A stretch of DNA of 64,000 bases from JAMQPK01 sp035937795 (GCA_035937795.1 DASZHO010000109.1:33754-97753); one strand, 5' to 3'; positions 1 to 8,716 are shown, counted from the stretch's first letter. Program-made: numbers and translations. Notes: generated by a model from the letters alone, not told the origin.

Positions 1-582
1 AACTCGGTGCCGGCGATCGCGCAGGATCGGATGCCGCCGATTCCGGCGGACAAAATGACGGAGGCGCAGAAGCAGGCGGCTGCCGAGTTCAAAGTTCATC
101 GCGGCGTGGAGATCAACGGTCCGTTCATTCCGATGCTTCGCAGTCCGGAGGTGATGATTCGGGCGACGGCCATGGGGGACTACTTCCGGTACAAGACGGC
201 GCTCGGCCCGCCGCTGAACGAGTTCCTCATTCTGATCACCGCGCGCTACTGGTCGCAGGGTTATGAATGGTCGGTCCACCAGCCGATCGCGATCAAGGCG
301 GGCGTGAGCCCCGGGATCGCCAACGCCATCTCGGAAGGCAGGAGACCGCCGGGCATGTCGGCCGACCAGGAGCTGGTCTACGACTTCTGCGACGAGCTCC
401 TTCATCACCAGAGCGTGAGCGACGCGACCTACGCGCGCGCGATCGCCAGGTTCGGCGAGTCTGGCACCATCGACATCATCGGCGTGGTCGGGTATTACTC
501 GTTTCTCGGCCTGGTGCTGAACACCGCCCGCACACCCCCCGACGCGCCGGGGTTGCCGGCGCTCGCGCCGTTTCCCCATTAG
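1..582 (+). CDS. Carboxymuconolactone decarboxylase-family protein (5' partial)
   Basis: AhpD/carboxymuconolactone-decarboxylase-like helical protein. The reading frame is open to the left edge, and the first visible residues (PAIAQDRMPPI) look like the end of a signal peptide cleaved after AIAQ, so the start lies outside the window and the GTG at 7 is probably internal. The core has the EWSVHQPIA segment, where a Glu and a His sit in the usual active-site helix. The CxxC of peroxidase-type AhpD is absent, as in many decarboxylase-type members. The C-terminal helix (GYYSFLGLVLNTAR) is typical of the family. It is 16 nt upstream of the HisD-family gene and appears to open or belong to the 1-8664 operon. 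A periplasmic lactone- or aromatic-processing role is inference. Confidence 0.75.
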   Translation, partial: NSVPAIAQDRMPPIPADKMTEAQKQAAAEFKVHRGVEINGPFIPMLRSPEVMIRATAMGDYFRYKTALGPPLNEFLILITARYWSQGYEWSVHQPIAIKAGVSPGIANAISEGRRPPGMSADQELVYDFCDELLHHQSVSDATYARAIARFGESGTIDIIGVVGYYSFLGLVLNTARTPPDAPGLPALAPFPH

Positions 583-598
583 AAGAAAGGCGCTGTCC

Positions 599-1888
599 GT
601 GATTACCACGCTGAAGACCGGTGTCGCGGAGGAGCAATCGCGCGCCGCGGATCGGAACGTCCGCGAGACCGTCGAGAGCATGCTCGCGGACATCGAGGCC
701 CGCGGAGACAAGGCGATCCGCGAGTATTCGGAAAGGCTCGATCGCTGGTCGCCCGCCGACTTCCGTCTGTCGCAGAAGGAGATCGACGGCTTGATGGCGC
801 GGGTCGATCCCGTCGCGCTCGCGGACATTACTTTCGCGCAGGCCCAGGTCCGGCGTTTTGCCGAGGCCCAGCGTGCCGCGCTCGGCGACATCGAGGTGGA
901 AACGCTCCCGGGCGTGAGGCTGGGCCACAAGAATATCCCCGTCCAGAGCATCGGGTGTTACGTGCCCGGCGGGCGTTATCCGATGATCGCGTCGGCGCAC
1001 ATGAGCATCGTTACCGCGAAAGTCGCCGGCGTGCCGCGCGTGGCGGCGTGCACGCCGCCGACGGGCGGCCTGCCGCATCCGGAGACGATCGCGGCCATGG
1101 CGCTGGGCGGCGCCGATGAGATCTACGTGCTGGGCGGCGTTCAAGCCATCGCGGCCATGGCTTTGGGAAGCGAGTCGATCGCGCCGGTCGACATGCTCGT
1201 CGGTCCCGGCAACGCGTATGTGGCCGAAGCCAAGCGGCAGTTGTTCGGCCGCGTTGGCATCGATCTGCTGGCCGGTCCGACCGAGGTGCTCGTCATCGCC
1301 GACGACACGGCATCCGCGGAGATGGTGGCGACCGATTTGCTGGGTCAGGCGGAACACGGCCCCACGTCGCCGGCGATTCTGGTCACGACGTCGCGGACGC
1401 TGGCCGATGCGACGAAGGTGGAGATCGAGCGCCAGCTGGCGACGCTGCCGACCGCCGATGTCGCGGGCGTGGCCTGGCGGGACTACGGGCAAATCATCCT
1501 CGTCGACACCGAGGAGGAAGCGGCCACGGTCGGCGACCGGATCGCCAGCGAACACGTCGAGGTGCTGACGAAGAATCCGCGCTTTTTTCTCGAGCGCCTG
1601 AAGAATTACGGCGCGTTGTTCCTCGGGCCGGAGACCAACGTGGCCTACGGCGACAAGGTGATTGGCACCAATCACACGCTTCCCACGCGGAAAGCCGCGC
1701 GCTACACGGGCGGTTTGTGGGTTGGAAAGTTCCTCAAGACCGTCACCTACCAGGAGGTGACGCCCGAGGCCAGCGCCGTGCTCGGGGAATACTGCTCGAG
1801 GCTTTGCGCGCTCGAGCGCTTCTGGGCGCACAAGGCGCAGGCCGATCTCCGCGTGCGGCGTTACTCCCAGCCGGTTGGCGCCAAGTGA
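599..1888 (+). CDS. Histidinol dehydrogenase-family protein (HisD-like, catabolic context)
   Basis: A 429-residue zinc- and NAD-dependent dehydrogenase of the HisD family, which oxidises a primary alcohol to a carboxylate in two steps. The expected HisD active-site residues are all visible: zinc ligands Q250 and H253 (GQAEHG), D352 (YGDK), H411 (WAHK), and the catalytic pair E318-H319 (SEHVEV). VGPGNAYV and AGPTEVLVIAD are signature segments. GTG start. No other his genes are nearby. Instead it sits in an operon with an SDR, a short-chain acid transporter and a TonB receptor, so a catabolic alcohol-to-acid oxidation, as in HpsN-type relatives, is more likely than histidine synthesis. The family call is firm; the substrate is unknown. 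Confidence 0.88.
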   Translation: MITTLKTGVAEEQSRAADRNVRETVESMLADIEARGDKAIREYSERLDRWSPADFRLSQKEIDGLMARVDPVALADITFAQAQVRRFAEAQRAALGDIEVETLPGVRLGHKNIPVQSIGCYVPGGRYPMIASAHMSIVTAKVAGVPRVAACTPPTGGLPHPETIAAMALGGADEIYVLGGVQAIAAMALGSESIAPVDMLVGPGNAYVAEAKRQLFGRVGIDLLAGPTEVLVIADDTASAEMVATDLLGQAEHGPTSPAILVTTSRTLADATKVEIERQLATLPTADVAGVAWRDYGQIILVDTEEEAATVGDRIASEHVEVLTKNPRFFLERLKNYGALFLGPETNVAYGDKVIGTNHTLPTRKAARYTGGLWVGKFLKTVTYQEVTPEASAVLGEYCSRLCALERFWAHKAQADLRVRRYSQPVGAK

Positions 1889-1895
1889 GCGTCGC

Positions 1896-2750
1896 GTGAA
1901 GGACGAGAGTCCTCCACTTGCCGGCCGCGTCGCGGTTGTCACCGGTGCGACCGGCGGCATTGGAGCCGCAATTTGCCGGCGCCTGGCCGGCGCGGGCGCC
2001 GCGGTTGTCGTTGGATTTCGGCGCGACGAATCGGTGGCGCGATCGCTCCTCTCGTCTCTTGCAGGCCTTGCAGGCCCAAGAGGCCCTTCAGGCTTCTCAG
2101 GCCCTTCAGCCGTTTCAAGCCCCGCGGGCGCGGACCACGCCGCAATCCAGATGGATGTCACCGATTCCGGCAGTGTTGGCCGCTTCGCCGGGCAAATCGC
2201 CGCGCGTTACGGAAAGGTCGATCTCCTCGTGAACAGCGTCGGAACGACCCGGTTTGTCCCGCACTCGGACCTCGACGCGCTGGACGATGAGGTAATCGAC
2301 GAGATCTTCCGGACGAACTGGCGTGGGCCCTTCGCCACAATCCGCGCGCTCAAACCGCTGCTCGAAAAAGCGGCCGTGCCGAAGCCGGACGCGGCCGGCA
2401 ATGCCGGCACCGCGCTGGTCGTCAATATTTCTTCGGTGGCAGCCGTCAGCGGCATCGGCAGCAACGTGGCGTACTGCGCGTCGAAAGCGGCGTTGAACGC
2501 CATGACGGTGTCGCTGGCCCGCGCGTTGGCGCCGGCCATTCGCGTCGTGTCGGTCTCGCCGGGAGTCGTCGAGACCGAGTTCATCCAGGGCCTCGACGCC
2601 TCGTGGCGGAGCGAGCAGATCCGCCGGACCCCCCTGGGCCGCCTCGCGTCGCCCGAGGAGGTCGCCGATGCCGTGCTGGCTGTTGCCACATCGCTGCGCT
2701 GGTCGACCGGATGCATCGTCCCGGTGGATGGGGGGAGGCCGCTCGCGTGA
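1896..2750 (+). CDS. SDR-family oxidoreductase with a collagen-like repeat insert
   Basis: A classical short-chain dehydrogenase/reductase of 284 residues: N-terminal Rossmann motif TGATGGIG, NSVG in place of NNAG, catalytic Ser in NISSVAAVSG, YCASK for the Tyr/Lys pair, and a C-terminal VPVDGGRP typical of FabG-like members. Between the second helix and the strand leading to QMDVTD there is an extra low-complexity stretch with glycine at every third position (LAGLAGPRGPSGFSG), encoded by a 9-bp tandem repeat at 2058-2120. GTG at 1896 was chosen because it starts 7 nt after the HisD-like stop; a TTG at 1875 overlapping that gene is the alternative. It probably oxidises or reduces an alcohol or ketone in the same pathway as its neighbours. 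Confidence 0.85.
   Translation: MKDESPPLAGRVAVVTGATGGIGAAICRRLAGAGAAVVVGFRRDESVARSLLSSLAGLAGPRGPSGFSGPSAVSSPAGADHAAIQMDVTDSGSVGRFAGQIAARYGKVDLLVNSVGTTRFVPHSDLDALDDEVIDEIFRTNWRGPFATIRALKPLLEKAAVPKPDAAGNAGTALVVNISSVAAVSGIGSNVAYCASKAALNAMTVSLARALAPAIRVVSVSPGVVETEFIQGLDASWRSEQIRRTPLGRLASPEEVADAVLAVATSLRWSTGCIVPVDGGRPLA
2058..2120 (+). repeat. Seven 9-bp tandem units, in frame inside the SDR gene
   Basis: Units of nine bases, mostly ending in AGGC: cttgcaggc twice, then ccaagaggc, ccttcaggc, ttctcaggc, ccttcagcc and gtttcaagc. The units are in phase with the codons and give LAG-LAG-PRG-PSG-FSG-PSA-VSS. The period of three residues keeps the frame open. Confidence 0.85.
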
Positions 2751-4132
2751 GCCCGGGCCCGAATGTCCTCGCCGATCTCGGCGGCCGGTTGTCGCGGTTC
2801 ACCGAGCGATGGATTCCCGACTCGTGGGTCGTCTGCATGATGATCACGGTGCTGGTGCTGGCGCTCGCCATGGCCGGCGCCGGGGTCAGCCCGCACGCGG
2901 CGGCGCTCGCGTGGGGAGGCGGCATGTGGACGCTGCTCGAGCTCTCCATGCAGCTCTCGCTCGCGCTGGTCGCCGCACACGCATGCGTATCGTCGCGTCC
3001 CATCTTCAGGTCGCTTGAGAAACTCAGCGGCTTGTCGAACCCGGACAGGCCCGTCCAGGCCGTGGTGGTCATGGCGATCTTTTCCTTGACGACCGCCTAC
3101 TTCAACTGGGCGCTGAGCCTTGTCGCGTCGGCGCTCTTCATTCCATTTGTGTGCAGAAAAAATCCGAAGACCGACGTACGGTTGCTGGCCGCGGCCGCGT
3201 ATCTTGGGCAGGGCACGGTCTGGCATGGAGGTCTGTCCGGGTCGGCGCCTCTAATTCTCGCGACGCCCGGCAACCCGCTGATCGCGCCGGCCGGGGGAGC
3301 CCCGATCCTTGACCGCCTCGTGCCGGTGACGGAAACGATTTTTACGCCGTTCAACCTGATCTACCTGCTCGTGGTCGCCGCCGCCGGGCTGCTGACGTTG
3401 AGCCTGCTCCACCCGCGCAAGGACGTCGTCACGCTCTCGCCGGAGCAGGTCGACTCGATGATGCCGCGGATTCCCGAGCTGCCGCCCGAACGCGCGACGG
3501 TCGCCGGCCGCCTGGATCGCTTCAGAGGCTGGACGATTCTGGCGGCGGTGCTCATCGCCTATCCTCTCGGGTATGCTTTGGTGACGCATGGCTTCACCGC
3601 CTGGAACATCAACGCGTATAACATGGTCTTCTTGACGGCGGCGCTGCTGCTGCACGGACGGCCGGAATCGCTGGTGAGGTCGTTCGCCAACGGCGCGGCG
3701 ACCGCAGCCGGAGTCATCCTGCAGTTTCCGTTCTACGCCGGCATCTTCGGCGTCATGAAGAATACGCCGCTCGGCGAGTGGTTGGGGCAGCTGTTCGTCA
3801 GCATCTCGAGCGCGCGGACGTTCCCGCTGGTTGTTTACGCGTATTCGGCGCTGATGACGGCCTTCGTGCCATCGGGCGGATCGAAGTGGCTGATCGAGGC
3901 GCCCTATCTGCTGCCGGCCGCGCGCCAGCTCGGCGTCTCGGTCAGCACGACCGTGCTCTCGTACGCGTACGGCGATTCGACGGGGCACCTGATTCAGCCG
4001 TTCTGGGCCATTCCGATTCTCACGGTCACCCGGCTGCGTTTTGGGGACGTGGTCGGCTACAACGTGCTCGTGTTCGCCGCCTGCTTCGTGGTCTCGGTGA
4101 TCGCGATGCTGTTGATTCCGCTGGCGTTGTGA
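2747..4132 (+). CDS. Short-chain fatty acid transporter (AtoE/TIGR00366-like)
   Basis: A polytopic inner-membrane protein of 461 residues resembling AtoE-type short-chain fatty acid transporters. Recognisable family features are an N-terminal FTERWIPDSWV segment before the first membrane helix, the TAYFNWALSLV stretch, GQGTVWHGGLSGSAPL, and a C-terminal half with FVPSGGSKWLIEAPY and YGDSTGHLIQPFW. The GTG start at 2747 overlaps the SDR stop codon (GTGA), which implies translational coupling. An upstream in-frame start at 2603 lies inside the SDR and would add a non-conserved, proline-rich extension. It likely imports or exports a small carboxylate produced by the HisD-like and SDR enzymes. 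Confidence 0.85.
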   Translation: MSPGPNVLADLGGRLSRFTERWIPDSWVVCMMITVLVLALAMAGAGVSPHAAALAWGGGMWTLLELSMQLSLALVAAHACVSSRPIFRSLEKLSGLSNPDRPVQAVVVMAIFSLTTAYFNWALSLVASALFIPFVCRKNPKTDVRLLAAAAYLGQGTVWHGGLSGSAPLILATPGNPLIAPAGGAPILDRLVPVTETIFTPFNLIYLLVVAAAGLLTLSLLHPRKDVVTLSPEQVDSMMPRIPELPPERATVAGRLDRFRGWTILAAVLIAYPLGYALVTHGFTAWNINAYNMVFLTAALLLHGRPESLVRSFANGAATAAGVILQFPFYAGIFGVMKNTPLGEWLGQLFVSISSARTFPLVVYAYSALMTAFVPSGGSKWLIEAPYLLPAARQLGVSVSTTVLSYAYGDSTGHLIQPFWAIPILTVTRLRFGDVVGYNVLVFAACFVVSVIAMLLIPLAL

Positions 4133-4145
4133 AAAGGAGACTCAT

Positions 4146-4766
4146 ATGAACCGTTCGATGCGATTTCTACTCGTGTTCGCCGGCGTAGCGGCTGTCGTGC
4201 CCTCGGTCACGTACGCGCATTTCCGCCTGCTGGAGCCGGCTTCGTGGATAGTCGAAGACCAGCGCGGCGATCCGCAGAAGGCAGGCCCGTGTGGCGGCAC
4301 CAATACCGATTGGGGCAAGCCAACAAACATCATTGGCAAGGCCATGGGCGGCCAGCCGCTGCACATCAAGGTTCAGGAGACCATCTATCACCCCGGTCAC
4401 TATCGTGTGGCGTTGGCGGTGAACTCGCCGAATGAGCTGCCGCTCGACCCGGTGGCGACGACGAGGGACACCGAGAAGGGGCCGGTGTCGGTGTCGGCGG
4501 TCATACAGGATCCGCCGCAGATCCCGGTGATCGCCGATGGCCTGTTCGTGCATTCCACCCGTCCGACCGGTCCAATGGATCCCTTCGAAACCGATGTCCA
4601 GCTGCCGAACATCAGCTGCAGGAAGTGCACGCTGCAGGTGGTGCAGTTCATGGCCGAGCACGGGATCAATAATCCCGGCAACTTCACCTACCACCACTGC
4701 GCGCAGCTGCAGATCACGGCCGATCCGAAGAAACCGCTCGATAAAGGCTGGCCGGCCGAGCGTTAA
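4146..4766 (+). CDS. Secreted LPMO-like protein (SCE4755-type)
   Basis: A 206-residue exported protein. The signal peptide ends VTYA and the mature chain would begin with H25 (AHFRLLEP), the arrangement needed for the amino-terminal histidine of a copper 'histidine brace'. Further candidate ligands are H82/H85 (YHPGHYRV) and H183/H184 (YHHC). C49, C158, C161 and C185 could form disulfides, which fits an exported fold. This matches what I know of SCE4755-type polysaccharide-monooxygenase-like proteins; the oxidative activity is inferred. ATG at 4146 is preceded by AAGGAG at spacing 6-7. It lies 13 nt after the transporter gene and 63 nt before a TonB receptor, which fits attack on an extracellular polymer followed by uptake. 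Confidence 0.7.
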   Translation: MNRSMRFLLVFAGVAAVVPSVTYAHFRLLEPASWIVEDQRGDPQKAGPCGGTNTDWGKPTNIIGKAMGGQPLHIKVQETIYHPGHYRVALAVNSPNELPLDPVATTRDTEKGPVSVSAVIQDPPQIPVIADGLFVHSTRPTGPMDPFETDVQLPNISCRKCTLQVVQFMAEHGINNPGNFTYHHCAQLQITADPKKPLDKGWPAER

Positions 4767-4829
4767 GGGGTATGATCCAGCCTTCGCGCCAGTCCAATTC
4801 ATCGGAGGTCTCAACCCGGGAGGTTTGTG

Positions 4830-7800
4830 ATGGAGCGACGGCTCTGGAAAGGACTTCTGCTGCTGGTGGTGTGCCTCGTTGCGCTGCCGGGCGTCGTCGC
4901 GGCGCAGAGCCAGTTTACAGGCCAGGTGAAAGATGAATCCGGAGCCGTGCTGCCTGGGGTGACGGTCGAAGCAGCCAGCCCCTCGCTGATCGAAAAGAGC
5001 AAGTTATCGGTGACCGATTCGAACGGGCGGTACACGATTCTCGATCTGCGGCAGGGGACCTACAAAATCACTTTCACGCTCACCGGCTTCGCCACCGTTG
5101 TCCGCGACGGTGTGGAGCTCGCCGCCAACTTCGTCTCGACGATCAACGCCGACATGAAGGTAGGCGCGCTCGAAGAAACGATCACCGTGTCGGGACAGAC
5201 GCCGCTCGTCGACGTGACGCAGGCGTCGCGGACCCAGGTCATCACGCGCGACATCATGGATACGCTGCCGACCACGCGCAATATTCAATCGATCGGGAAC
5301 CTGGTGCCAGGCGTGCGCATGGGCAACCCCGACATTGGCGGCACCCAGCAGACCGAGCAGACGCGGCCGCGGGTTCATGGCATCGCGGCCAATAACACCG
5401 TCAATTACATCGACGGCATGAACGTGAACAGCCAGGAGGCCTCGCAGGCCCAGGCGTACGGCAACGACGCCCTCAACGCCGAGGTGACGGTCGTGACCGC
5501 GGCGCAGCCGGCCGAGATCCAGTCGGGCGGGATGCGCACCAACACGATTCCGAAAGACGGCGGCAACGTGGCGAGCGGCGCCATCTTTCTTGGCGGCAGC
5601 GAAAGCAAATGGGAGTCGAACAACATCAATGCGTATTTGAAGAGTCAGAACATCACGAGCCCGAACGGAATCGCTCACATCCAGAATTTCAACGGCTCGC
5701 TCGGCGGCCCGGTGAGAAGGGATCGGCTCTGGTTCTTCCTCGCGGCGCGCCACGTTTCCACCGACACGACCGTCGCCAACACGCCCGAATACATCCTCGC
5801 CCCCAACGGCGACTTCATCCGGAGCGTGCTCGATACGTACGTCAGGGACGCGCTCGCCAGGGTCACGTGGCAGATCAGTCAGAACAACAAGCTGGCGTCG
5901 TTCTTCCAGCGGATTTTCAAGCGTAAGGGCCACGACTTCACGTTTGGGACCGACCCGCGTGCCTCCACGTTTCGCGACCCGCACACGGGACATTACGCGC
6001 TCGGCAACATCAAGTACACCAACACGCTCTCGAGCAAGATCCTGCTCGAAGGCGGCTACTCGACCAACTACGCGCACTCGACCCAGAGCAATCGGCCCGA
6101 GCGCGACTATCCGCGATATCTGGCAAACGGCCAGATCAACCCGCTATGGTTTGCCGACGGCCGCAGGACCGACACTGCACTGAACATCAACCCCGATTGC
6201 GCGTATTCGTACGGCTGCACGGGGTGGATGTCCAACGGCGCCGATCATCGCGTCGAGGACACGCGGAAGGTGCTGGTGGCGTCGCTGTCCTACGTGACGG
6301 GCAGCCACAATATCAAGTTCGGGTTTCAGGACTCGTTCGGACCGGTGCACGTGTTCGACGACCGGCAGGCCGATCTGCAGGAGAACTTCGTGAACGGCAA
6401 GCCGAACTCCGTGACGGTCTACTCGACGCCCGGCAACACCTTCGACCACGTGAACTTCGACCTCGGCTACTTCGTTCAGGATTCCTGGACGATCAGGAGA
6501 TTGACCGTCAGCCCGGGGTTGCGCGTCGATAACTTCAACTCCAAGATCGAGGCGACGTCGGTGCCCGCGGGCCGGTTTGTGCCCGCGCGCTATTTCCCCG
6601 AGCGCCTCAACGTGCCGAATTGGATCGGTTACACGGCGCCGCGGCTGAGCGCCGCCTACGACCTTTTTGGCAACGGCCGCACGGCGTTGAAAGCGGCGGT
6701 CAGCAAATACTACCAGCCGCTCACCGGAGCCTTCGCCGACACGTACGCGCCGGGACTGCAGAGTGAAAGTCGCCCGTGGTTCGACTGCCCCATCAATACC
6801 GCCGGCACCGGGTGCACCGGCGTCGTGCTGCCCACCAACGGCGACAGCATCGCCCAGGACAATGAAATCGGCCCGAGCAGCAGCGCCAATTTCGGACTCG
6901 GTACCACAAACCGTGATTTTGCCCCGGACATCAAGTGGCTGGCCAACTGGGAGACGATGGCGTCGGTGTCGCACCAGCTGTTCTCGCGCCTGTCCGTATC
7001 GGCCGCGTACTACCATCGCACCTTCAGCAACCTGACCAATACCGACCGCACGCAGATCACGGCATCCGACTATTCGTCGTTCACCGCGCCAATGCCGGCC
7101 ATCACCTCGCCAAACCTTGCCGGCGGCATCGACGCCACGCTGAACGGCGTCCTCAATCCCAACGAGATCCTCACGATCTACAACCTCGCGCTGGCCAAGC
7201 GTTCGGTGTTCGGGACGGCGATTGTCGATAAGAATGCACCGAACGACAAATCGATTTACAACGGCGTCGACGTGTTGCTGCAGGGGAGGCTGAAAGGGGG
7301 CAGCACGGTGATCGCCAGCTGGACGACCGAGAAGAATGTGTCGGCGTTCTGCACGAACGTCAACGACCCGAACGGTCCCTTCGTTGCCGACTTGTATACC
7401 GGTTCCAACGTGTCCAACGGCGGCCGATTCTGCGACGAGCGGAAATTCCACATCCCGTGGACCAACGAGTTCAAGCTCGCCGGCAGTTACCCCGTGGCGC
7501 TCGGGGTCGAGATCGGCGCGGTCCTGCAGAGCTATGCGGGAACCAGCCGGACCATCACCTGGTCGCCGCCAACCGGCATCTTCCCAGGCGGCCGTACGAA
7601 CGCGGAAACCGTCGTGCTGAACCCGCCGGGTTCGTTGTACTATCCCAGGTACAACCAGCTCGACATGAATTTCAGAAAGAACTTCCGCGCCGGCCGCAAG
7701 ACGTTCAGCGGGCAGGTCGACCTGTTCAACGCGTTGAACGGCAACGCCATCTTCACCAGGAACAACAGCATCGGCAGCTCGCTCGGGCAGGTCACGAGCA

Positions 7801-7847
7801 TTCTGCAGGGACGCATCGTCCGTCTCGCATTTCAGATGAAGTTCTAA
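4830..7847 (+). CDS. TonB-dependent receptor with carboxypeptidase-regulatory-like domain (receptor 1)
   Basis: A 1005-residue outer-membrane receptor of the Oar-like type. In order: signal peptide (to about residue 25, ending VVAAQ); a carboxypeptidase-regulatory-like Ig domain (about 26-110, GAVLPGVTVEAASP and YTILDLRQGTYKI); a linker with the ITVSGQTPLVDV signature; a plug (about 130-250, including DTLPTTRNIQSIGNLVPG and YIDGMNVNS); then a long beta-barrel ending in LAFQMKF, whose terminal Phe fits the outer-membrane assembly signal. ATG at 4830 has GGGAGG six bases upstream; the adjacent GTG at 4827 is less likely. A TATGAT hexamer at 4771-4776 could be an internal -10. The substrate is not readable from sequence, but context suggests a fragment released by the LPMO-like protein. 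Confidence 0.9.
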   Translation: MERRLWKGLLLLVVCLVALPGVVAAQSQFTGQVKDESGAVLPGVTVEAASPSLIEKSKLSVTDSNGRYTILDLRQGTYKITFTLTGFATVVRDGVELAANFVSTINADMKVGALEETITVSGQTPLVDVTQASRTQVITRDIMDTLPTTRNIQSIGNLVPGVRMGNPDIGGTQQTEQTRPRVHGIAANNTVNYIDGMNVNSQEASQAQAYGNDALNAEVTVVTAAQPAEIQSGGMRTNTIPKDGGNVASGAIFLGGSESKWESNNINAYLKSQNITSPNGIAHIQNFNGSLGGPVRRDRLWFFLAARHVSTDTTVANTPEYILAPNGDFIRSVLDTYVRDALARVTWQISQNNKLASFFQRIFKRKGHDFTFGTDPRASTFRDPHTGHYALGNIKYTNTLSSKILLEGGYSTNYAHSTQSNRPERDYPRYLANGQINPLWFADGRRTDTALNINPDCAYSYGCTGWMSNGADHRVEDTRKVLVASLSYVTGSHNIKFGFQDSFGPVHVFDDRQADLQENFVNGKPNSVTVYSTPGNTFDHVNFDLGYFVQDSWTIRRLTVSPGLRVDNFNSKIEATSVPAGRFVPARYFPERLNVPNWIGYTAPRLSAAYDLFGNGRTALKAAVSKYYQPLTGAFADTYAPGLQSESRPWFDCPINTAGTGCTGVVLPTNGDSIAQDNEIGPSSSANFGLGTTNRDFAPDIKWLANWETMASVSHQLFSRLSVSAAYYHRTFSNLTNTDRTQITASDYSSFTAPMPAITSPNLAGGIDATLNGVLNPNEILTIYNLALAKRSVFGTAIVDKNAPNDKSIYNGVDVLLQGRLKGGSTVIASWTTEKNVSAFCTNVNDPNGPFVADLYTGSNVSNGGRFCDERKFHIPWTNEFKLAGSYPVALGVEIGAVLQSYAGTSRTITWSPPTGIFPGGRTNAETVVLNPPGSLYYPRYNQLDMNFRKNFRAGRKTFSGQVDLFNALNGNAIFTRNNSIGSSLGQVTSILQGRIVRLAFQMKF

Positions 7848-7857
7848 GGAGGATTCG

Positions 7858-8664
7858 ATGTTCAAGGAAACAAGCGTGTCCCGGCGGGCGTTTCTGACAG
7901 GCGTCGCCGGCGTCGTCGCGGTCCCGAGCTTCATGCGCGCCGCGGCCTCCGGCAGTGAAGTGCCGTTGATTGCAAAGAAGGTCGAGAAGCTCTACAAGAT
8001 CGAGGGCTCGACCCAACCCAATGACATGCAGTTCGTGCCGCAAGGCCTCTGGGTGCTGGATCAGAAGGATCCGAACAAGGCGTTCCTGGTGAAGCCGGAA
8101 GACGGCTCGGTCATCAAGGTACTGCAGACAGAATCGATTCACGGCAGCGGCATCACGCTCGGCAACGGAGCGCTCTGGATCACGTCGACCAAGATGGCCG
8201 ATCCGAAGATTCCGCCGCGCACGTTGAAAGTCGATCCAAACACCGGCAAGACGCTCAACTCGTGGGTCACGCCGGGGTCGGGATATTACGGCGCGGTCAC
8301 CGCCGACCGGGGCTCCCCGTCGGGCGGCCACGGCATCAAGTGGGTCGACGGCAAGTACTGGATGGCGGTGCCGGCGGCGAGCAAAATCTTTCTGATGGAG
8401 CCCGAAACGGGACAGATTGTCCGGAGCATTCCCGGCCCTGGCACGACGCAGCGCACGCACGGGCTGGCCTGGGACAAGGGCATGCTGTGGTGCATCAACT
8501 CGGACGATTACGCAATTTACAAGCTCGATCCGAAAGACGGCAGGGCCGTCGCGAAGATCCAGTTGAGCAAGAGCGACCCGGCACCGCACGGCCTCGACAT
8601 GGATGCCAAGGGGAATCTGTGGTACTGCGATGCCGGCTCCGCGTGGGTGTGCCGGCTGTCGTAG
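7858..8664 (+). CDS. Tat-exported beta-propeller protein
   Basis: A 268-residue protein starting with a twin-arginine signal (SRRAFLTGVAGVV), followed by repeated propeller-blade segments such as GLWVLDQKD, GALWITSTK, KYWMAVPAA, HGLAWDKGMLWCIN and NLWYCDAG. This is the streptogramin-lyase/SMP-30-like pattern of short W-rich blades. There is a good ribosome site (AAGGAGG) before ATG 7858, only 10 nt from the receptor stop, so it is cotranscribed. No catalytic residues can be assigned. Binding of the receptor's ligand, or a lactonase-like step in the periplasm, are both possible. Confidence 0.72.
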   Translation: MFKETSVSRRAFLTGVAGVVAVPSFMRAAASGSEVPLIAKKVEKLYKIEGSTQPNDMQFVPQGLWVLDQKDPNKAFLVKPEDGSVIKVLQTESIHGSGITLGNGALWITSTKMADPKIPPRTLKVDPNTGKTLNSWVTPGSGYYGAVTADRGSPSGGHGIKWVDGKYWMAVPAASKIFLMEPETGQIVRSIPGPGTTQRTHGLAWDKGMLWCINSDDYAIYKLDPKDGRAVAKIQLSKSDPAPHGLDMDAKGNLWYCDAGSAWVCRLS

Positions 8665-8680
8665 AGACGACACTTCAGTC

Positions 8681-8710
8681 GACAGGCGGGTTCTCTACGG
8701 CCCGCCTGTC
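8681..8710. repeat. Perfect 10-bp inverted repeat after the first operon
   Basis: GACAGGCGGG and CCCGCCTGTC separated by a 10-base loop, 16 nt after the propeller gene stop. A GC-rich hairpin in the right place to end the operon, but it lacks a T-tract, so Rho-dependent termination or RNA protection is as likely as intrinsic termination. Confidence 0.6.
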
Positions 8711-8716
8711 GTCTCC

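Noticed and set aside
599..1888. Histidine biosynthesis operon member
   Set aside because: No other his genes nearby and the operon is catabolic in character.
476..2161. 561-codon open frame on the minus strand
   Set aside because: Antisense to the HisD-like and SDR genes, both with intact active sites.
6144..7934. 596-codon open frame on the minus strand
   Set aside because: Antisense to receptor 1 and runs into the propeller gene; no family features.
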